Assembly (NCBI GenBank): GCA_037176705.1
Contig: CM073885.1
Span: 149,262,579 to 149,326,578 of the forward strand
Source: Molossus alvarezi
Lineage: Eukaryota > Chordata > Mammalia > Chiroptera > Molossidae
Length of the DNA stretch: 64,000 bases
Direction of reading: 5' to 3'
Under the pieces are notes generated by a model. That model did no database searches. It was not told the origin of the DNA and was given only the letters and a program-made list of their open reading frames with translations. The stretch's first letter is position 1. Every line of letters starts with the position of its first letter. Position numbers and translations under genes: made by a program. Of the stretch, positions 39,161 through 52,866 are shown piece by piece.

Positions 39161-41118
39161 CTCATAGGCACTTCCAGGAAAACAACACATATGCAGGGCT
39201 AAAAGGTAGTATGTTGAAAGGCTGCCAAATCAACTAGTACAGGTTGACTTTCCTGGTCCCATAGGAAAGAAGGCAGACACCTGCATTTACTTACAACACT
39301 GTTTAACACTCCAATGTAAAGTATGCCCTGCACACCGGGCATAGTTAGTGTGTAAGTAATTGAAATGGATAGCCAGGTCCACTGCACAAGTGCATTTTCT
39401 CTAGAACACTCCTCTTGTCCTAATTCACAGAGGTGTTCAATGTGAAAAACCCTTGGTTTTGTCAGTGTCTTCCAATTCATGGATTTACTCCTTGCATGGA
39501 GACAACCAATGTTTCAACTACATCACTTTAGATGTGTTCAGTCTCACTGCTTCAAGAATGCACATGTGTGACACCAGTAGTTATCAGTCTTTCCATTGAT
39601 TCCGTCTTGGCCATACGTTGGTTCACTGTTCTGAGTAAGAATCATGTGAAACCAACTGCTACAGCAGAAACCAAGCTTTTTCCAAGGATCGCCTTCAAAA
39701 ATGGGCTTCAATCCGATCCAATCTCTGAAACCATGAACAACGCAGAACACAAAAAGGGATAACTTTTGATTCTACACATAAGTGTGCTCTGTCCTAGTTG
39801 TTCTTTCCATGATATGACTGGATCTCCCTATAAAACGAGGAGAATGAATGTTAAAGTGTTCATGTTACTCAAGATCTGTGCATTAACTGAACCCAAATGG
39901 AAATATTCCTTCATTCCAACAGTTGTTTGACTAGAACATGTGTGTTCACACTTTCCCTGCAAAGGTACTTAACTTCCCAGGGAAAAACATGCCACTGAGT
40001 GAATGTGGCCCCTGGCTCTCACAGAGTTTTGCCAAGAATTCAGTATATCCAAGACTGCACCAGCAAGTCTTGTGTCTCTTTGTCTGGAACAAAAGAAACT
40101 TACACTGAGAAGTTTAAGTGTGATTACACCGTTACAAATGGACATTTCTTAAACACTTAACCAAAACAACATATGCTTTGAGGATCCTCATGCTCTAGGC
40201 TTCATGGAAGCGACTTTTGTGCCACTGAAGTGAAGAGTTCTAACACAATTCATTTGGAATAGGTTTGGTTTGTATACACTCCCCTACAAACAAAGTAGAG
40301 TGAAAAGTATGTCTAAGGACCTATCAAAAGACAGGTTGCCACATTTCCTTACATGAATACTTTCCACAACTCTACTAAGAACACCTAATCTGAAAAACAG
40401 TACAACAGTGGTGGTTCCATTTCGTGTGAAGCGGGTATAGCCCTAGAATCTTTTTCTAAATATTTGGATATTATTTGAAGAAGGTTGTCTATTGGAACAC
40501 AGTTCTTTGCACAGAGAGCCACTAAACAGTCAATTGGACACTGCAACCGTAGTAAGGTTTCCATTCTGCTCTTGAACTGAATGTTATTACATTATTCTGC
40601 ACAGAAAGAACACCAGTCATGAACACTTTTGACTATGCCAGTGTATTCCCATAGGTGCTTTGGAGAAATAGTCTTGAAACAAGTGAATCCATGACCATTG
40701 TTCAAAGACTGACACTCCCTCTTTTAAATGGATCACTTTTTTGTTCTAATGGCTGGAATAAGGGGATTGAGTACTTGTCAGTTATCAAGAAATAGGCTGA
40801 ATGTGTCACAGGGAATTAGAAAGATCGGTTCAGGAGGTTCCATTCTTGAACAAGGTACAATTCCAGCATTTCACAATGATGGAAAGCGAGTACTTTGAAT
40901 TCTCTGGATAAAACAGGTATCTACTCCTTATGTTTTTTGAGGAAATCGGTACAAACAGTGAAATGTATGATGGATCCAAGAATGACACTGATTCATTCGG
41001 TAACAACTTTAAAGAATGTGTGTAGAACTGAATAGGCTATCGATTTCCATGACCTGAACATTGCCCTAACCAATGTGTTTGATTTCTGCAGCCCAGCCTT
41101 TGTTGGATATCAAGATGA
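39161..41118 (+). repeat. Satellite unit 21 (type H)
   Basis: 29A 565C 971G 1137A 1161C 1298A 1521A. Private changes: C to T at 40661, in a CpG, and G to T at 40909. Confidence 0.95.
40420..40436 (+). promoter_or_regulatory. CENP-B box, unit 21
   Basis: Intact 17-mer, although this unit carries private changes further downstream. Confidence 0.82.
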
Positions 41119-43076
41119 CTCATAGGCACTTCCAGGAAAACAACACATATGCAGGGCTAAAAGGTAGTACGTTGAAAGGCTGCCAAATCAACTAGTACAG
41201 GTTGACTTTCCTGGTCCCATAGGAAAGAAGGCAGACACCTGCATTTACTTACAACACTGTTTAACACTCCAATGTAAAGTATGCCCTGCACACCGGGCAT
41301 AGTTAGTGTGTAAGTAATTGAAATGGATAGCCAGGTCCACTGCACAAGTGCATTTTCTCTAGAACACTCCTCTTGTCCTAATTCACAGAGGTGTTCAATG
41401 TGAAAAACCCTTGGTTTTGTCAGTGTCTTCCAATTCATGGATTTACTCCTTGCATGGAGACAACCAATGTTTCAACTACATCACTTTAGATGTGTTCAGT
41501 CTCACTGCTTCAAGAATGCACATGTGTGACACCAGTAGTTATCAGTCTTTCCATTGATTCCGTCTTGGCCATACGTTGGTTCACTGTTCTGAGTAAGAAT
41601 CATGTGAAACCAACTGCTACAGCAGAAACCAAGCTTTTTCCAAGGATCGCCTTCAAAAATGGGCTTCAATCTGATCCAATCTCTGAAACAATGAACAACG
41701 CAGAACACAAAAAGGGATAACTTTTGATTCTACACATAAGTGTGCTCTGTCCTAGTTGTTCTTTCCATGATATGACTGGATCTCCCTATAAAACGAGGAG
41801 AATGAATGTTAAAGTGGTCATGTTACTCAAGATCTGTGCATTAACTGAACCCAAATGGAAATATTCCTTCATTCCAACAGTTGTTTGACTAGAACATGTG
41901 TGTTCACACTTTCCCTGCAAAGGTACTTAACTTCCCAGGGAAAAACATGCCACTGAGTGAATGTGGCCCCTGGCTCTCACAGAGTTTTGCCAAGAATTCA
42001 GTATATCCAAGACTGCACCAGCAAGTCTTGTGTCTCTTTGTCTGGAACAAAAGAAACTTACACTGAGAAGTTTAAGTGTGATTACACCGTTACAAATGGA
42101 CATTTCTTAAACACTTAACCAAAACAACATATGCTTTGAGGATCCTCATGCTCTAGGCTTCATGGAAGCGACTTTTGTGCCACTGAAGTGAAGAGTTCTA
42201 ACACAATTCATTTGGAATAGGTTTGGTTTGTATACACTCCCCTACAAACAAAGTAGAGTGAAAAGTATGTCTAAGGACCTATCAAAAGACAGGTTGCCAC
42301 ATTTCCTTACATGAATACTTTCCACAACTCTACTAAGAACACCTAATCTGAAAAACAGTACAACAGTGGTGGTTCCATTTCGTGTGAAGCGGGTATAGCC
42401 CTAGAATCTTTTTCTAAATATTTGGATATTATTTGAAGAAGGTTGTCTATTGGAACACAGTTCTTTGCACAGAGAGCCACTAAACAGTCAATTGGACACT
42501 GCAACCGTAGTAAGGTTTCCATTCTGCTCTTGAACTGAATGTTATTACATTATTCTGCACAGAAAGAACACCAGTCATGAACACTTTTGACTATGCCAGT
42601 GTATTCCCATAGGTGCTTCGGAGAAATAGTCTTGAAACAAGTGAATCCATGACCATTGTTCAAAGACTGACACTCCCTCTTTTAAATGGATCACTTTTTT
42701 GTTCTAATGGCTGGAATAAGGGGATTGAGTACTTGTCAGTTATCAAGAAATAGGCTGAATGTGTCACAGGGAATTAGAAAGATCGGTTCAGGAGGTTCCA
42801 TTCTTGAACAAGGTACAATTCCAGCATTTCACAATGATGGAAAGCGAGTACTTTGAATTCTCTGGAGAAAACAGGTATCTACTCCTTATGTTTTTTGAGG
42901 AAATCGGTACAAACAGTGAAATGTATGATGGATCCAAGAATGACACTGATTCATTCGGTAACAACTTTAAAGAATGTGTGTAGAACTGAATAGGCTATCG
43001 ATTTCCATGACCTGAACATTGCCCTAACCAATGTGTTTGATTTCTGCAGCCCAGCCTTTGTTGGATATCAAGATGA
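41119..43076 (+). repeat. Satellite unit 22 (type H with 52C, 699G)
   Basis: 29A 52C 565C 699G 971G 1137A 1161C 1298A 1521A. It combines the 52C of type C with the 699G of type D. Private changes: C to T at 41672, in a CpG, and C to A at 41690. Confidence 0.95.
42378..42394 (+). promoter_or_regulatory. CENP-B box, unit 22
   Basis: Intact 17-mer. Confidence 0.82.
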
Positions 43077-45034
43077 CTCATAGGCACTTCCAGGAAAACA
43101 ACACATATGCAGGGCTAAAAGGTAGTATGTTGAAAGGCTGCCAAATCAACTAGTACAGGTTGACTTTCCTGGTCCCATAGGAAAGAAGGCAGACACCTGC
43201 ATTTACTTACAACACTGTTTAACACTCCAATGTAAAGTATGCCCTGCACACCGGGCATAGTTAGTGTGTAAGTAATTGAAATGGATAGCCAGGTCCACTG
43301 CACAAGTGCATTTTCTCTAGAACACTCCTCTTGTCCTAATTCACAGAGGTGTTCAATGTGAAAAACCCTTGGTTTTGTCAGTGTCTTCCAATTCATGGAT
43401 TTACTCCTTGCATGGAGACAACCAATGTTTCAACTACATCACTTTAGATGTGTTCAGTCTCACTGCTTCAAGAATGCACATGTGTGACACCAGTAGTTAT
43501 CAGTCTTTCCATTGATTCCGTCTTGGCCATACGTTGGTTCACTGTTCTGAGTAAGAATCATGTGAAACCAACTGCTACAGCAGAAACCAAGCTTTTTCCA
43601 AGGATCGCCTTCAAAAATGGGCTTCAATCCGATCCAATCTCTGAAACCATGAACAACGCAGAACACAAAAAGGGATAACTTTTGATTCTACACATAAGTG
43701 TGCTCTGTCCTAGTTGTTCTTTCCATGATATGACTGGATCTCCCTATAAAACGAGGAGAATGAATGTTAAAGTGTTCATGTTACTCAAGATCTGTGCATT
43801 AACTGAACCCAAATGGAAATATTCCTTCATTCCAACAGTTGTTTGACTAGAACATGTGTGTTCACACTTTCCCTGCAAAGGTACTTAACTTCCCAGGGAA
43901 AAACATGCCACTGAGTGAATGTGGCCCCTGGCTCTCACAGAGTTTTGCCAAGAATTCAGTATATCCAAGACTGCACCAGCAAGTCTTGTGTCTCTTTGTC
44001 TGGAACAAAAGAAACTTACACTGAGAAGTTTAAGTGTGATTACACCGTTACAAATGGACATTTCTTAAACACTTAACCAAAACAACATATGCTTTGAGGA
44101 TCCTCATGCTCTAGGCTTCATGGAAGCGACTTTTGTGCCACTGAAGTGAAGAGTTCTAACACAATTCATTTGGAATAGGTTTGGTTTGTATACACTCCCC
44201 TACAAACAAAGTAGAGTGAAAAGTATGTCTAAGGACCTATCAAAAGACAGGTTGCCACATTTCCTTACATGAATACTTTCCACAACTCTACTAAGAACAC
44301 CTAATCTGAAAAACAGTACAACAGTGGTGGTTCCATTTCGTGTGAAGCGGGTATAGCCCTAGAATCTTTTTCTAAATATTTGGATATTATTTGAAGAAGG
44401 TTGTCTATTGGAACACAGTTCTTTGCACAGAGAGCCACTAAACAGTCAATTGGACACTGCAACCGTAGTAAGGTTTCCATTCTGCTCTTGAACTGAATGT
44501 TATTACATTATTCTGCACAGAAAGAACACCAGTCATGAACACTTTTGACTATGCCAGTGTATTCCCATAGGTGCTTCGGAGAAATAGTCTTGAAACAAGT
44601 GAATCCATGACCATTGTTCAAAGACTGACACTCCCTCTTTTAAATGGATCACTTTTTTGTTCTAATGGCTGGAATAAGGGGATTGAGTACTTGTCAGTTA
44701 TCAAGAAATAGGCTGAATGTGTCACAGGGAATTAGAAAGATCGGTTCAGGAGGTTCCATTCTTGAACAAGGTACAATTCCAGCATTTCACAATGATGGAA
44801 AGCGAGTACTTTGAATTCTCTGGAGAAAACAGGTATCTACTCCTTATGTTTTTTGAGGAAATCGGTACAAACAGTGAAATGTATGATGGATCCAAGAATG
44901 ACACTGATTCATTCGGTAACAACTTTAAAGAATGTGTGTAGAACTGAATAGGCTATCGATTTCCATGACCTGAACATTGCCCTAACCAATGTGTTTGATT
45001 TCTGCAGCCCAGCCTTTGTTGGATATCAAGATGA
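43077..45034 (+). repeat. Satellite unit 23 (type H)
   Basis: 29A 565C 971G 1137A 1161C 1298A 1521A. Identical to unit 24 at every site tracked. Confidence 0.95.
44336..44352 (+). promoter_or_regulatory. CENP-B box, unit 23
   Basis: Intact 17-mer. Confidence 0.82.
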
Positions 45035-46992
45035 CTCATAGGCACTTCCAGGAAAACAACACATATGCAGGGCTAAAAGGTAGTATGTTGAAAGGCTGCC
45101 AAATCAACTAGTACAGGTTGACTTTCCTGGTCCCATAGGAAAGAAGGCAGACACCTGCATTTACTTACAACACTGTTTAACACTCCAATGTAAAGTATGC
45201 CCTGCACACCGGGCATAGTTAGTGTGTAAGTAATTGAAATGGATAGCCAGGTCCACTGCACAAGTGCATTTTCTCTAGAACACTCCTCTTGTCCTAATTC
45301 ACAGAGGTGTTCAATGTGAAAAACCCTTGGTTTTGTCAGTGTCTTCCAATTCATGGATTTACTCCTTGCATGGAGACAACCAATGTTTCAACTACATCAC
45401 TTTAGATGTGTTCAGTCTCACTGCTTCAAGAATGCACATGTGTGACACCAGTAGTTATCAGTCTTTCCATTGATTCCGTCTTGGCCATACGTTGGTTCAC
45501 TGTTCTGAGTAAGAATCATGTGAAACCAACTGCTACAGCAGAAACCAAGCTTTTTCCAAGGATCGCCTTCAAAAATGGGCTTCAATCCGATCCAATCTCT
45601 GAAACCATGAACAACGCAGAACACAAAAAGGGATAACTTTTGATTCTACACATAAGTGTGCTCTGTCCTAGTTGTTCTTTCCATGATATGACTGGATCTC
45701 CCTATAAAACGAGGAGAATGAATGTTAAAGTGTTCATGTTACTCAAGATCTGTGCATTAACTGAACCCAAATGGAAATATTCCTTCATTCCAACAGTTGT
45801 TTGACTAGAACATGTGTGTTCACACTTTCCCTGCAAAGGTACTTAACTTCCCAGGGAAAAACATGCCACTGAGTGAATGTGGCCCCTGGCTCTCACAGAG
45901 TTTTGCCAAGAATTCAGTATATCCAAGACTGCACCAGCAAGTCTTGTGTCTCTTTGTCTGGAACAAAAGAAACTTACACTGAGAAGTTTAAGTGTGATTA
46001 CACCGTTACAAATGGACATTTCTTAAACACTTAACCAAAACAACATATGCTTTGAGGATCCTCATGCTCTAGGCTTCATGGAAGCGACTTTTGTGCCACT
46101 GAAGTGAAGAGTTCTAACACAATTCATTTGGAATAGGTTTGGTTTGTATACACTCCCCTACAAACAAAGTAGAGTGAAAAGTATGTCTAAGGACCTATCA
46201 AAAGACAGGTTGCCACATTTCCTTACATGAATACTTTCCACAACTCTACTAAGAACACCTAATCTGAAAAACAGTACAACAGTGGTGGTTCCATTTCGTG
46301 TGAAGCGGGTATAGCCCTAGAATCTTTTTCTAAATATTTGGATATTATTTGAAGAAGGTTGTCTATTGGAACACAGTTCTTTGCACAGAGAGCCACTAAA
46401 CAGTCAATTGGACACTGCAACCGTAGTAAGGTTTCCATTCTGCTCTTGAACTGAATGTTATTACATTATTCTGCACAGAAAGAACACCAGTCATGAACAC
46501 TTTTGACTATGCCAGTGTATTCCCATAGGTGCTTCGGAGAAATAGTCTTGAAACAAGTGAATCCATGACCATTGTTCAAAGACTGACACTCCCTCTTTTA
46601 AATGGATCACTTTTTTGTTCTAATGGCTGGAATAAGGGGATTGAGTACTTGTCAGTTATCAAGAAATAGGCTGAATGTGTCACAGGGAATTAGAAAGATC
46701 GGTTCAGGAGGTTCCATTCTTGAACAAGGTACAATTCCAGCATTTCACAATGATGGAAAGCGAGTACTTTGAATTCTCTGGAGAAAACAGGTATCTACTC
46801 CTTATGTTTTTTGAGGAAATCGGTACAAACAGTGAAATGTATGATGGATCCAAGAATGACACTGATTCATTCGGTAACAACTTTAAAGAATGTGTGTAGA
46901 ACTGAATAGGCTATCGATTTCCATGACCTGAACATTGCCCTAACCAATGTGTTTGATTTCTGCAGCCCAGCCTTTGTTGGATATCAAGATGA
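45035..46992 (+). repeat. Satellite unit 24 (type H)
   Basis: 29A 565C 971G 1137A 1161C 1298A 1521A. Confidence 0.95.
46294..46310 (+). promoter_or_regulatory. CENP-B box, unit 24
   Basis: Intact 17-mer. Confidence 0.82.
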
Positions 46993-48950
46993 CTCATAGG
47001 CACTTCCAGGAAAACAACACCTATGCAGGGCTAAAAGGTAGTATGTTGAAAGGCTGCCAAATCAACTAGTACAGGTTGACTTTCCTGGTCCCATAGGAAA
47101 GAAGGCAGACACCTGCATTTACTTACAACACTGTTTAACACTCCAATGTAAAGTATGCCCTGCACACCGGGCATAGTTAGTGTGTAAGTAATTGAAATGG
47201 ATAGCCAGGTCCACTGCACAAGTGCATTTTCTCTAGAACACTCCTCTTGTCCTAATTCACAGAGGTGTTCAATGTGAAAAACCCTTGGTTTTGTCAGTGT
47301 CTTCCAATTCATGGATTTACTCCTTGCATGGAGACAACCAATGTTTCAACTACATCACTTTAGATGTGTTCAGTCTCACTGCTTCAAGAATGCACATGTG
47401 TGACACCAGTAGTTATCAGTCTTTCCATTGATTCCGTCTTGGCCATACGTTGGTTCACTGTTCTGAGTAAGAATCATGTGAAACCAACTGCTACAGCAGA
47501 AACCAAGCTTTTTCCAAGGATCGCCTTCAAAAATGGGCTTCAATCCGATCCAATCTCTGAAACCATGAACAACGCAGAACACAAAAAGGGATAACTTTTG
47601 ATTCTACACATAAGTGTGCTCTGTCCTAGTTGTTCTTTCCATGATATGACTGGATCTCCCTATAAAACGAGGAGAATGAATGTTAAAGTGTTCATGTTAC
47701 TCAAGATCTGTGCATTAACTGAACCCAAATGGAAATATTCCTTCATTCCAACAGTTGTTTGACTAGAACATGTGTGTTCACACTTTCCCTGCAAAGGTAC
47801 TTAACTTCCCAGGGAAAAACATGCCACTGAGTGAATGTGGCCCCTGGCTCTCACAGAGTTTTGCCAAGAATTCAGTATATCCAAGACTGCACCAGCAAGT
47901 CTTGTGTCTCTTTGTCTGGAACAAAAGAAACTTACACTGAGAAGTTTAAGTGTGATTACACCGTTACAAATGGACATTTCTTAAACACTTAACCAAAACA
48001 ACATATGCTTTGAGGATCCTCATGCTCTAGGCTTCATGGAAGCGACTTTTGTGCCACTGAAGTGAAGAGTTCTAACACAATTCATTTGGAATAGGTTTGG
48101 TTTGTATACACTCCCCTACAAACAAAGTAGAGTGAAAAGTATGTCTAAGGACCTATCAAAAGACAGGTTGCCACATTTCCTTACATGAATACTTTCCACA
48201 ACTCTACTAAGAACACCTAATCTGAAAAACAGTACAACAGTGGTGGTTCCATTTCGTGTGAAGCGGGTATAGCCCTAGAATCTTTTTCTCAATATTTGGA
48301 TATTATTTGAAGAAGGTTGTCTATTGGAACACAGTTCTTTGCACAGAGAGCCACTAAACAGTCAATTGGACACTGCAACCGTAGTAAGGTTTCCATTCTG
48401 CTCTTGAACTGAATGTTATTACATTATTCTGCACAGAAAGAACACCAGTCATGAACACTTTTGACTATGCCAGTGTATTCCCATAGGTGCTTCGGAGAAA
48501 TAGTCTTGAAACAAGTGAATCCATGACCATTGTTCAAAGACTGACACTCCCTCTTTTAAATGGATCACTTTTTTGTTCTAATGGCTGGAATAAGGGGATT
48601 GAGTACTTGTCAGTTATCAAGAAATAGGCTGAATGTGTCACAGGGAATTAGAAAGATCGGTTCAGGAGGTTCCATTCTTGAACAAGGTACAATTCCAGCA
48701 TTTCACAATGATGGAAAGCGAGTACTTTGAATTCTCTGGAGAAAACAGGTATCTACTCCTTATGTTTTTTGAGGAAATCGGTACAAACAGTGAAATGTAT
48801 GATGGATCCAAGAATGACACTGATTCATTCGGTAACAACTTTAAAGAATGTGTGTAGAACTGAATAGGCTATCGATTTCCATGACCTGAACATTGCCCTA
48901 ACCAATGTGTTTGATTTCTGCAGCCCAGCCTTTGTTGGATATCAAGATGA
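46993..48950 (+). repeat. Satellite unit 25 (H-like, 1298C)
   Basis: 29C 565C 971G 1137A 1161C 1298C 1521A. Confidence 0.95.
48252..48268 (+). promoter_or_regulatory. CENP-B box, unit 25
   Basis: Intact 17-mer. Confidence 0.82.
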
Positions 48951-50908
48951 CTCATAGGCACTTCCAGGAAAACAACACATATGCAGGGCTAAAAGGTAGT
49001 ATGTTGAAAGGCTGCCAAATCAACTAGTACAGGTTGACTTTCCTGGTCCCATAGGAAAGAAGGCAGACACCTGCATTTACTTACAACACTGTTTAACACT
49101 CCAATGTAAAGTATGCCCTGCACACCGGGCATAGTTAGTGTGTAAGTAATTGAAATGGATAGCCAGGTCCACTGCACAAGTGCATTTTCTCTAGAACACT
49201 CCTCTTGTCCTAATTCACAGAGGTGTTCAATGTGAAAAACCCTTGGTTTTGTCAGTGTCTTCCAATTCATGGATTTACTCCTTGCATGGAGACAACCAAT
49301 GTTTCAACTACATCACTTTAGATGTGTTCAGTCTCACTGCTTCAAGAATGCACATGTGTGACACCAGTAGTTATCAGTCTTTCCATTGATTCCGTCTTGG
49401 CCATACGTTGGTTCACTGTTCTGAGTAAGAATCATGTGAAACCAACTGCTACAGCAGAAACCAAGCTTTTTCCAAGGATCGCCTTCAAAAATGGGCTTCA
49501 ATCCGATCCAATCTGTGAAACCATGAACAACGCAGAACACAAAAAGGGATAACTTTTGATTCTACACATAAGTGTGCTCTGTCCTAGTTGTTCTTTCCAT
49601 GATATGACTGGATCTCCCTATAAAACGAGGAGAATGAATGTTAAAGTGTTCATGTTACTCAAGATCTGTGCATTAACTGAACCCAAATGGAAATATTCCT
49701 TCATTCCAACAGTTGTTTGACTAGAACATGTGTGTTCACACTTTCCCTGCAAAGGTACTTAACTTCCCAGGGAAAAACATGCCACTGAGTGAATGTGGCC
49801 CCTGGCTCTCACAGAGTTTTGCCAAGAATTCAGTATATCCAAGACTGCACCAGCAAGTCTTGTGTCTCTTTGTCTGGAACAAAAGAAACTTACACTGAGA
49901 AGTTTAAGTGTGATTACACCGTTACAAATGGACATTTCTTAAACACTTAACCAAAACAACATATGCTTTGAGGATCCTCATGCTCTAGGCTTCATGGAAG
50001 CGACTTTTGTGCCACTGAAGTGAAGAGTTCTAACACAATTCATTTGGAATAGGTTTGGTTTGTATACACTCCCCTACAAACAAAGTAGAGTGAAAAGTAT
50101 GTCTAAGGACCTATCAAAAGACAGGTTGCCACATTTCCTTACATGAATACTTTCCACAACTCTACTAAGAACACCTAATCTGAAAAACAGTACAACAGTG
50201 GTGGTTCCATTTCGTGTGAAGCGGGTATAGCCCTAGAATCTTTTTCTAAATATTTGGATATTATTTGAAGAAGGTTGTCTATTGGAACACAGTTCTTTGC
50301 ACAGAGAGCCACTAAACAGTCAATTGGACACTGCAACCGTAGTAAGGTTTCCATTCTGCTCTTGAACTGAATGTTATTACATTATTCTGCACAGAAAGAA
50401 CACCAGTCATGAACACTTTTGACTATGCCAGTGTATTCCCATAGGTGCTTCGGAGAAATAGTCTTGAAACAAGTGAATCCATGACCATTGTTCAAAGACT
50501 GACACTCCCTCTTTTAAATGGATCACTTTTTTGTTCTAATGGCTGGAATAAGGGGATTGAGTACTTGTCAGTTATCAAGAAATAGGCTGAATGTGTCACA
50601 GGGAATTAGAAAGATCGGTTCAGGAGGTTCCATTCTTGAACAAGGTACAATTCCAGCATTTCACAATGATGGAAAGCGAGTACTTTGAATTCTCTGGAGA
50701 AAACAGGTATCTACTCCTTATGTTTTTTGAGGAAATCGGTACAAACAGTGAAATGTATGATGGATCCAAGAATGACACTGATTCATTCGGTAACAACTTT
50801 AAAGAATGTGTGTAGAACTGAATAGGCTATCGATTTCCATGACCTGAACATTGCCCTAACCAATGTGTTTGATTTCTGCAGCCCAGCCTTTGTTGGATAT
50901 CAAGATGA
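48951..50908 (+). repeat. Satellite unit 26 (type H, 565G)
   Basis: 29A 565G 971G 1137A 1161C 1298A 1521A. Confidence 0.95.
50210..50226 (+). promoter_or_regulatory. CENP-B box, unit 26
   Basis: Intact 17-mer. Confidence 0.82.
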
Positions 50909-52866
50909 CTCATAGGCACTTCCAGGAAAACAACACCTATGCAGGGCTAAAAGGTAGTATGTTGAAAGGCTGCCAAATCAACTAGTACAGGTTGACTTTC
51001 CTGGTCCCATAGGAAAGAAGGCAGACACCTGCATTTACTTACAACACTGTTTAACACTCCAATGTAAAGTATGCCCTGCACACCGGGCATAGTTAGTGTG
51101 TAAGTAATTGAAATGGATAGCCAGGTCCACTGCACAAGTGCATTTTCTCTAGAACACTCCTCTTGTCCTAATTCACAGAGGTGTTCAATGTGAAAAACCC
51201 TTGGTTTTGTCAGTGTCTTCCAATTCATGGATTTACTCCTTGCATGGAGACAACCAATGTTTCAACTACATCACTTTAGATGTGTTCAGTCTCACTGCTT
51301 CAAGAATGCACATGTGTGACACCAGTAGTTATCAGTCTTTCCATTGATTCCGTCTTGGCCATACGTTGGTTCACTGTTCTGAGTAAGAATCATGTGAAAC
51401 CAACTGCTACAGCAGAAACCAAGCTTTTTCCAAGGATCGCCTTCAAAAATGGGCTTCAATCCGATCCAATCTGTGAAACCATGAACAACGCAGAACACAA
51501 AAAGGGATAACTTTTGATTCTACACATAAGTGTGCTCTGTCCTAGTTGTTCTTTCCATGATATGACTGGATCTCCCTATAAAACGAGGAGAATGAATGTT
51601 AAAGTGTTCATGTTACTCAAGATCTGGACATTAACTGAACCCAAATGGAAATATTCCTTCATTCCAACAGTTGTTTGACTAGAACATGTGTGTTCACACT
51701 TTCCCTGCAAAGGTACTTAACTTCCCAGGGAAAAACATGCCACTGAGTGAATGTGGCCCCTGGCTCTCACAGAGTTTTGCCAAGAATTCAGTATATCCAA
51801 GACTGCACCAGCAAGTCTTGTGTCTCTTTGTCTGGAACAAAAGAAACTTACACTGAGAAGTTTAAGTGTGATTACACCGTTACAAATGGACATTTCTTAA
51901 ACACTTAACCAAAACAACATATGCTTTGAGGATCCTCATGCTCTAGGCTTCATGGAAGCGACTTTTGTGCCACTGAAGTGAAGAGTTCTAACACAATTCA
52001 TTTGGAATAGGTTTGGTTTGTATACACTCCCCTACAAACAAAGTAGAGTGAAAAGTATGTCTAAGGACATATCAAAAGACAGGTTGCCACATTTCCTTAC
52101 ATGAATACTTTCCACAACTCTACTAAGAACACCTAATCTGAAAAACAGTACAACAGTGGTGGTTCCATTTCGTGTGAAGCGGGTATAGCCCTAGAATCTT
52201 TTTCTCAATATTTGGATATTATTTGAAGAAGGTTGTCTATTGGAACACAGTTCTTTGCACAGAGAGCCACTAAACAGTCAATTGGACACTGCAACCGTAG
52301 TAAGGTTTCCATTCTGCTCTTGAACTGAACGTTATTACATTATTCTGCACAGAAAGAACACCAGTCATGAACACTTTTGACTATGCCAGTGTATTCCCAT
52401 AGGTGCTTCGGAGAAATAGTCTTGAAACTAGTGAATCCATGACCATTGTTCAAAGACTGACACTCCCTCTTTTAAATGGATCACTTTTTTGTTCTAATGG
52501 CTGGAATAAGGGGATTGAGTACTTGTCAGTTATCAAGAAATAGGCTGAATGTGTCACAGGGAATTAGAAAGATCGGTTCAGGAGGTTCCATTCTTGAACA
52601 AGGTACAATTCCAGCATTTCACAATGATGGAAAGCGAGTACTTTGAATTCTCTGGAGAAAACAGGTATCTACTCCTTATGTTTTTTGAGGAAATCGGTAC
52701 AAACAGTGAAATGTATGATGGATCCAAGAATGACACTGATTCATTCGGTAACAACTTTAAAGAATGTGTGTAGAACTGAATAGGCTATCGATTTCCATGA
52801 CCTGAACATTGCCCTAACCAATGTGTTTGATTTCTGCAGCCCAGCCTTTGTTGGATATCAAGATGA
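50909..52866 (+). repeat. Satellite unit 27 (chimeric, like unit 6)
   Basis: 29C 565G 971G 1137A 1161A 1298C 1521T. Same internal switch as unit 6 but without 701G. Private changes: TG to GA at 51627-51628, and T to C at 52330, which creates a CpG. Confidence 0.95.
52168..52184 (+). promoter_or_regulatory. CENP-B box, unit 27
   Basis: Intact 17-mer. Confidence 0.82.
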
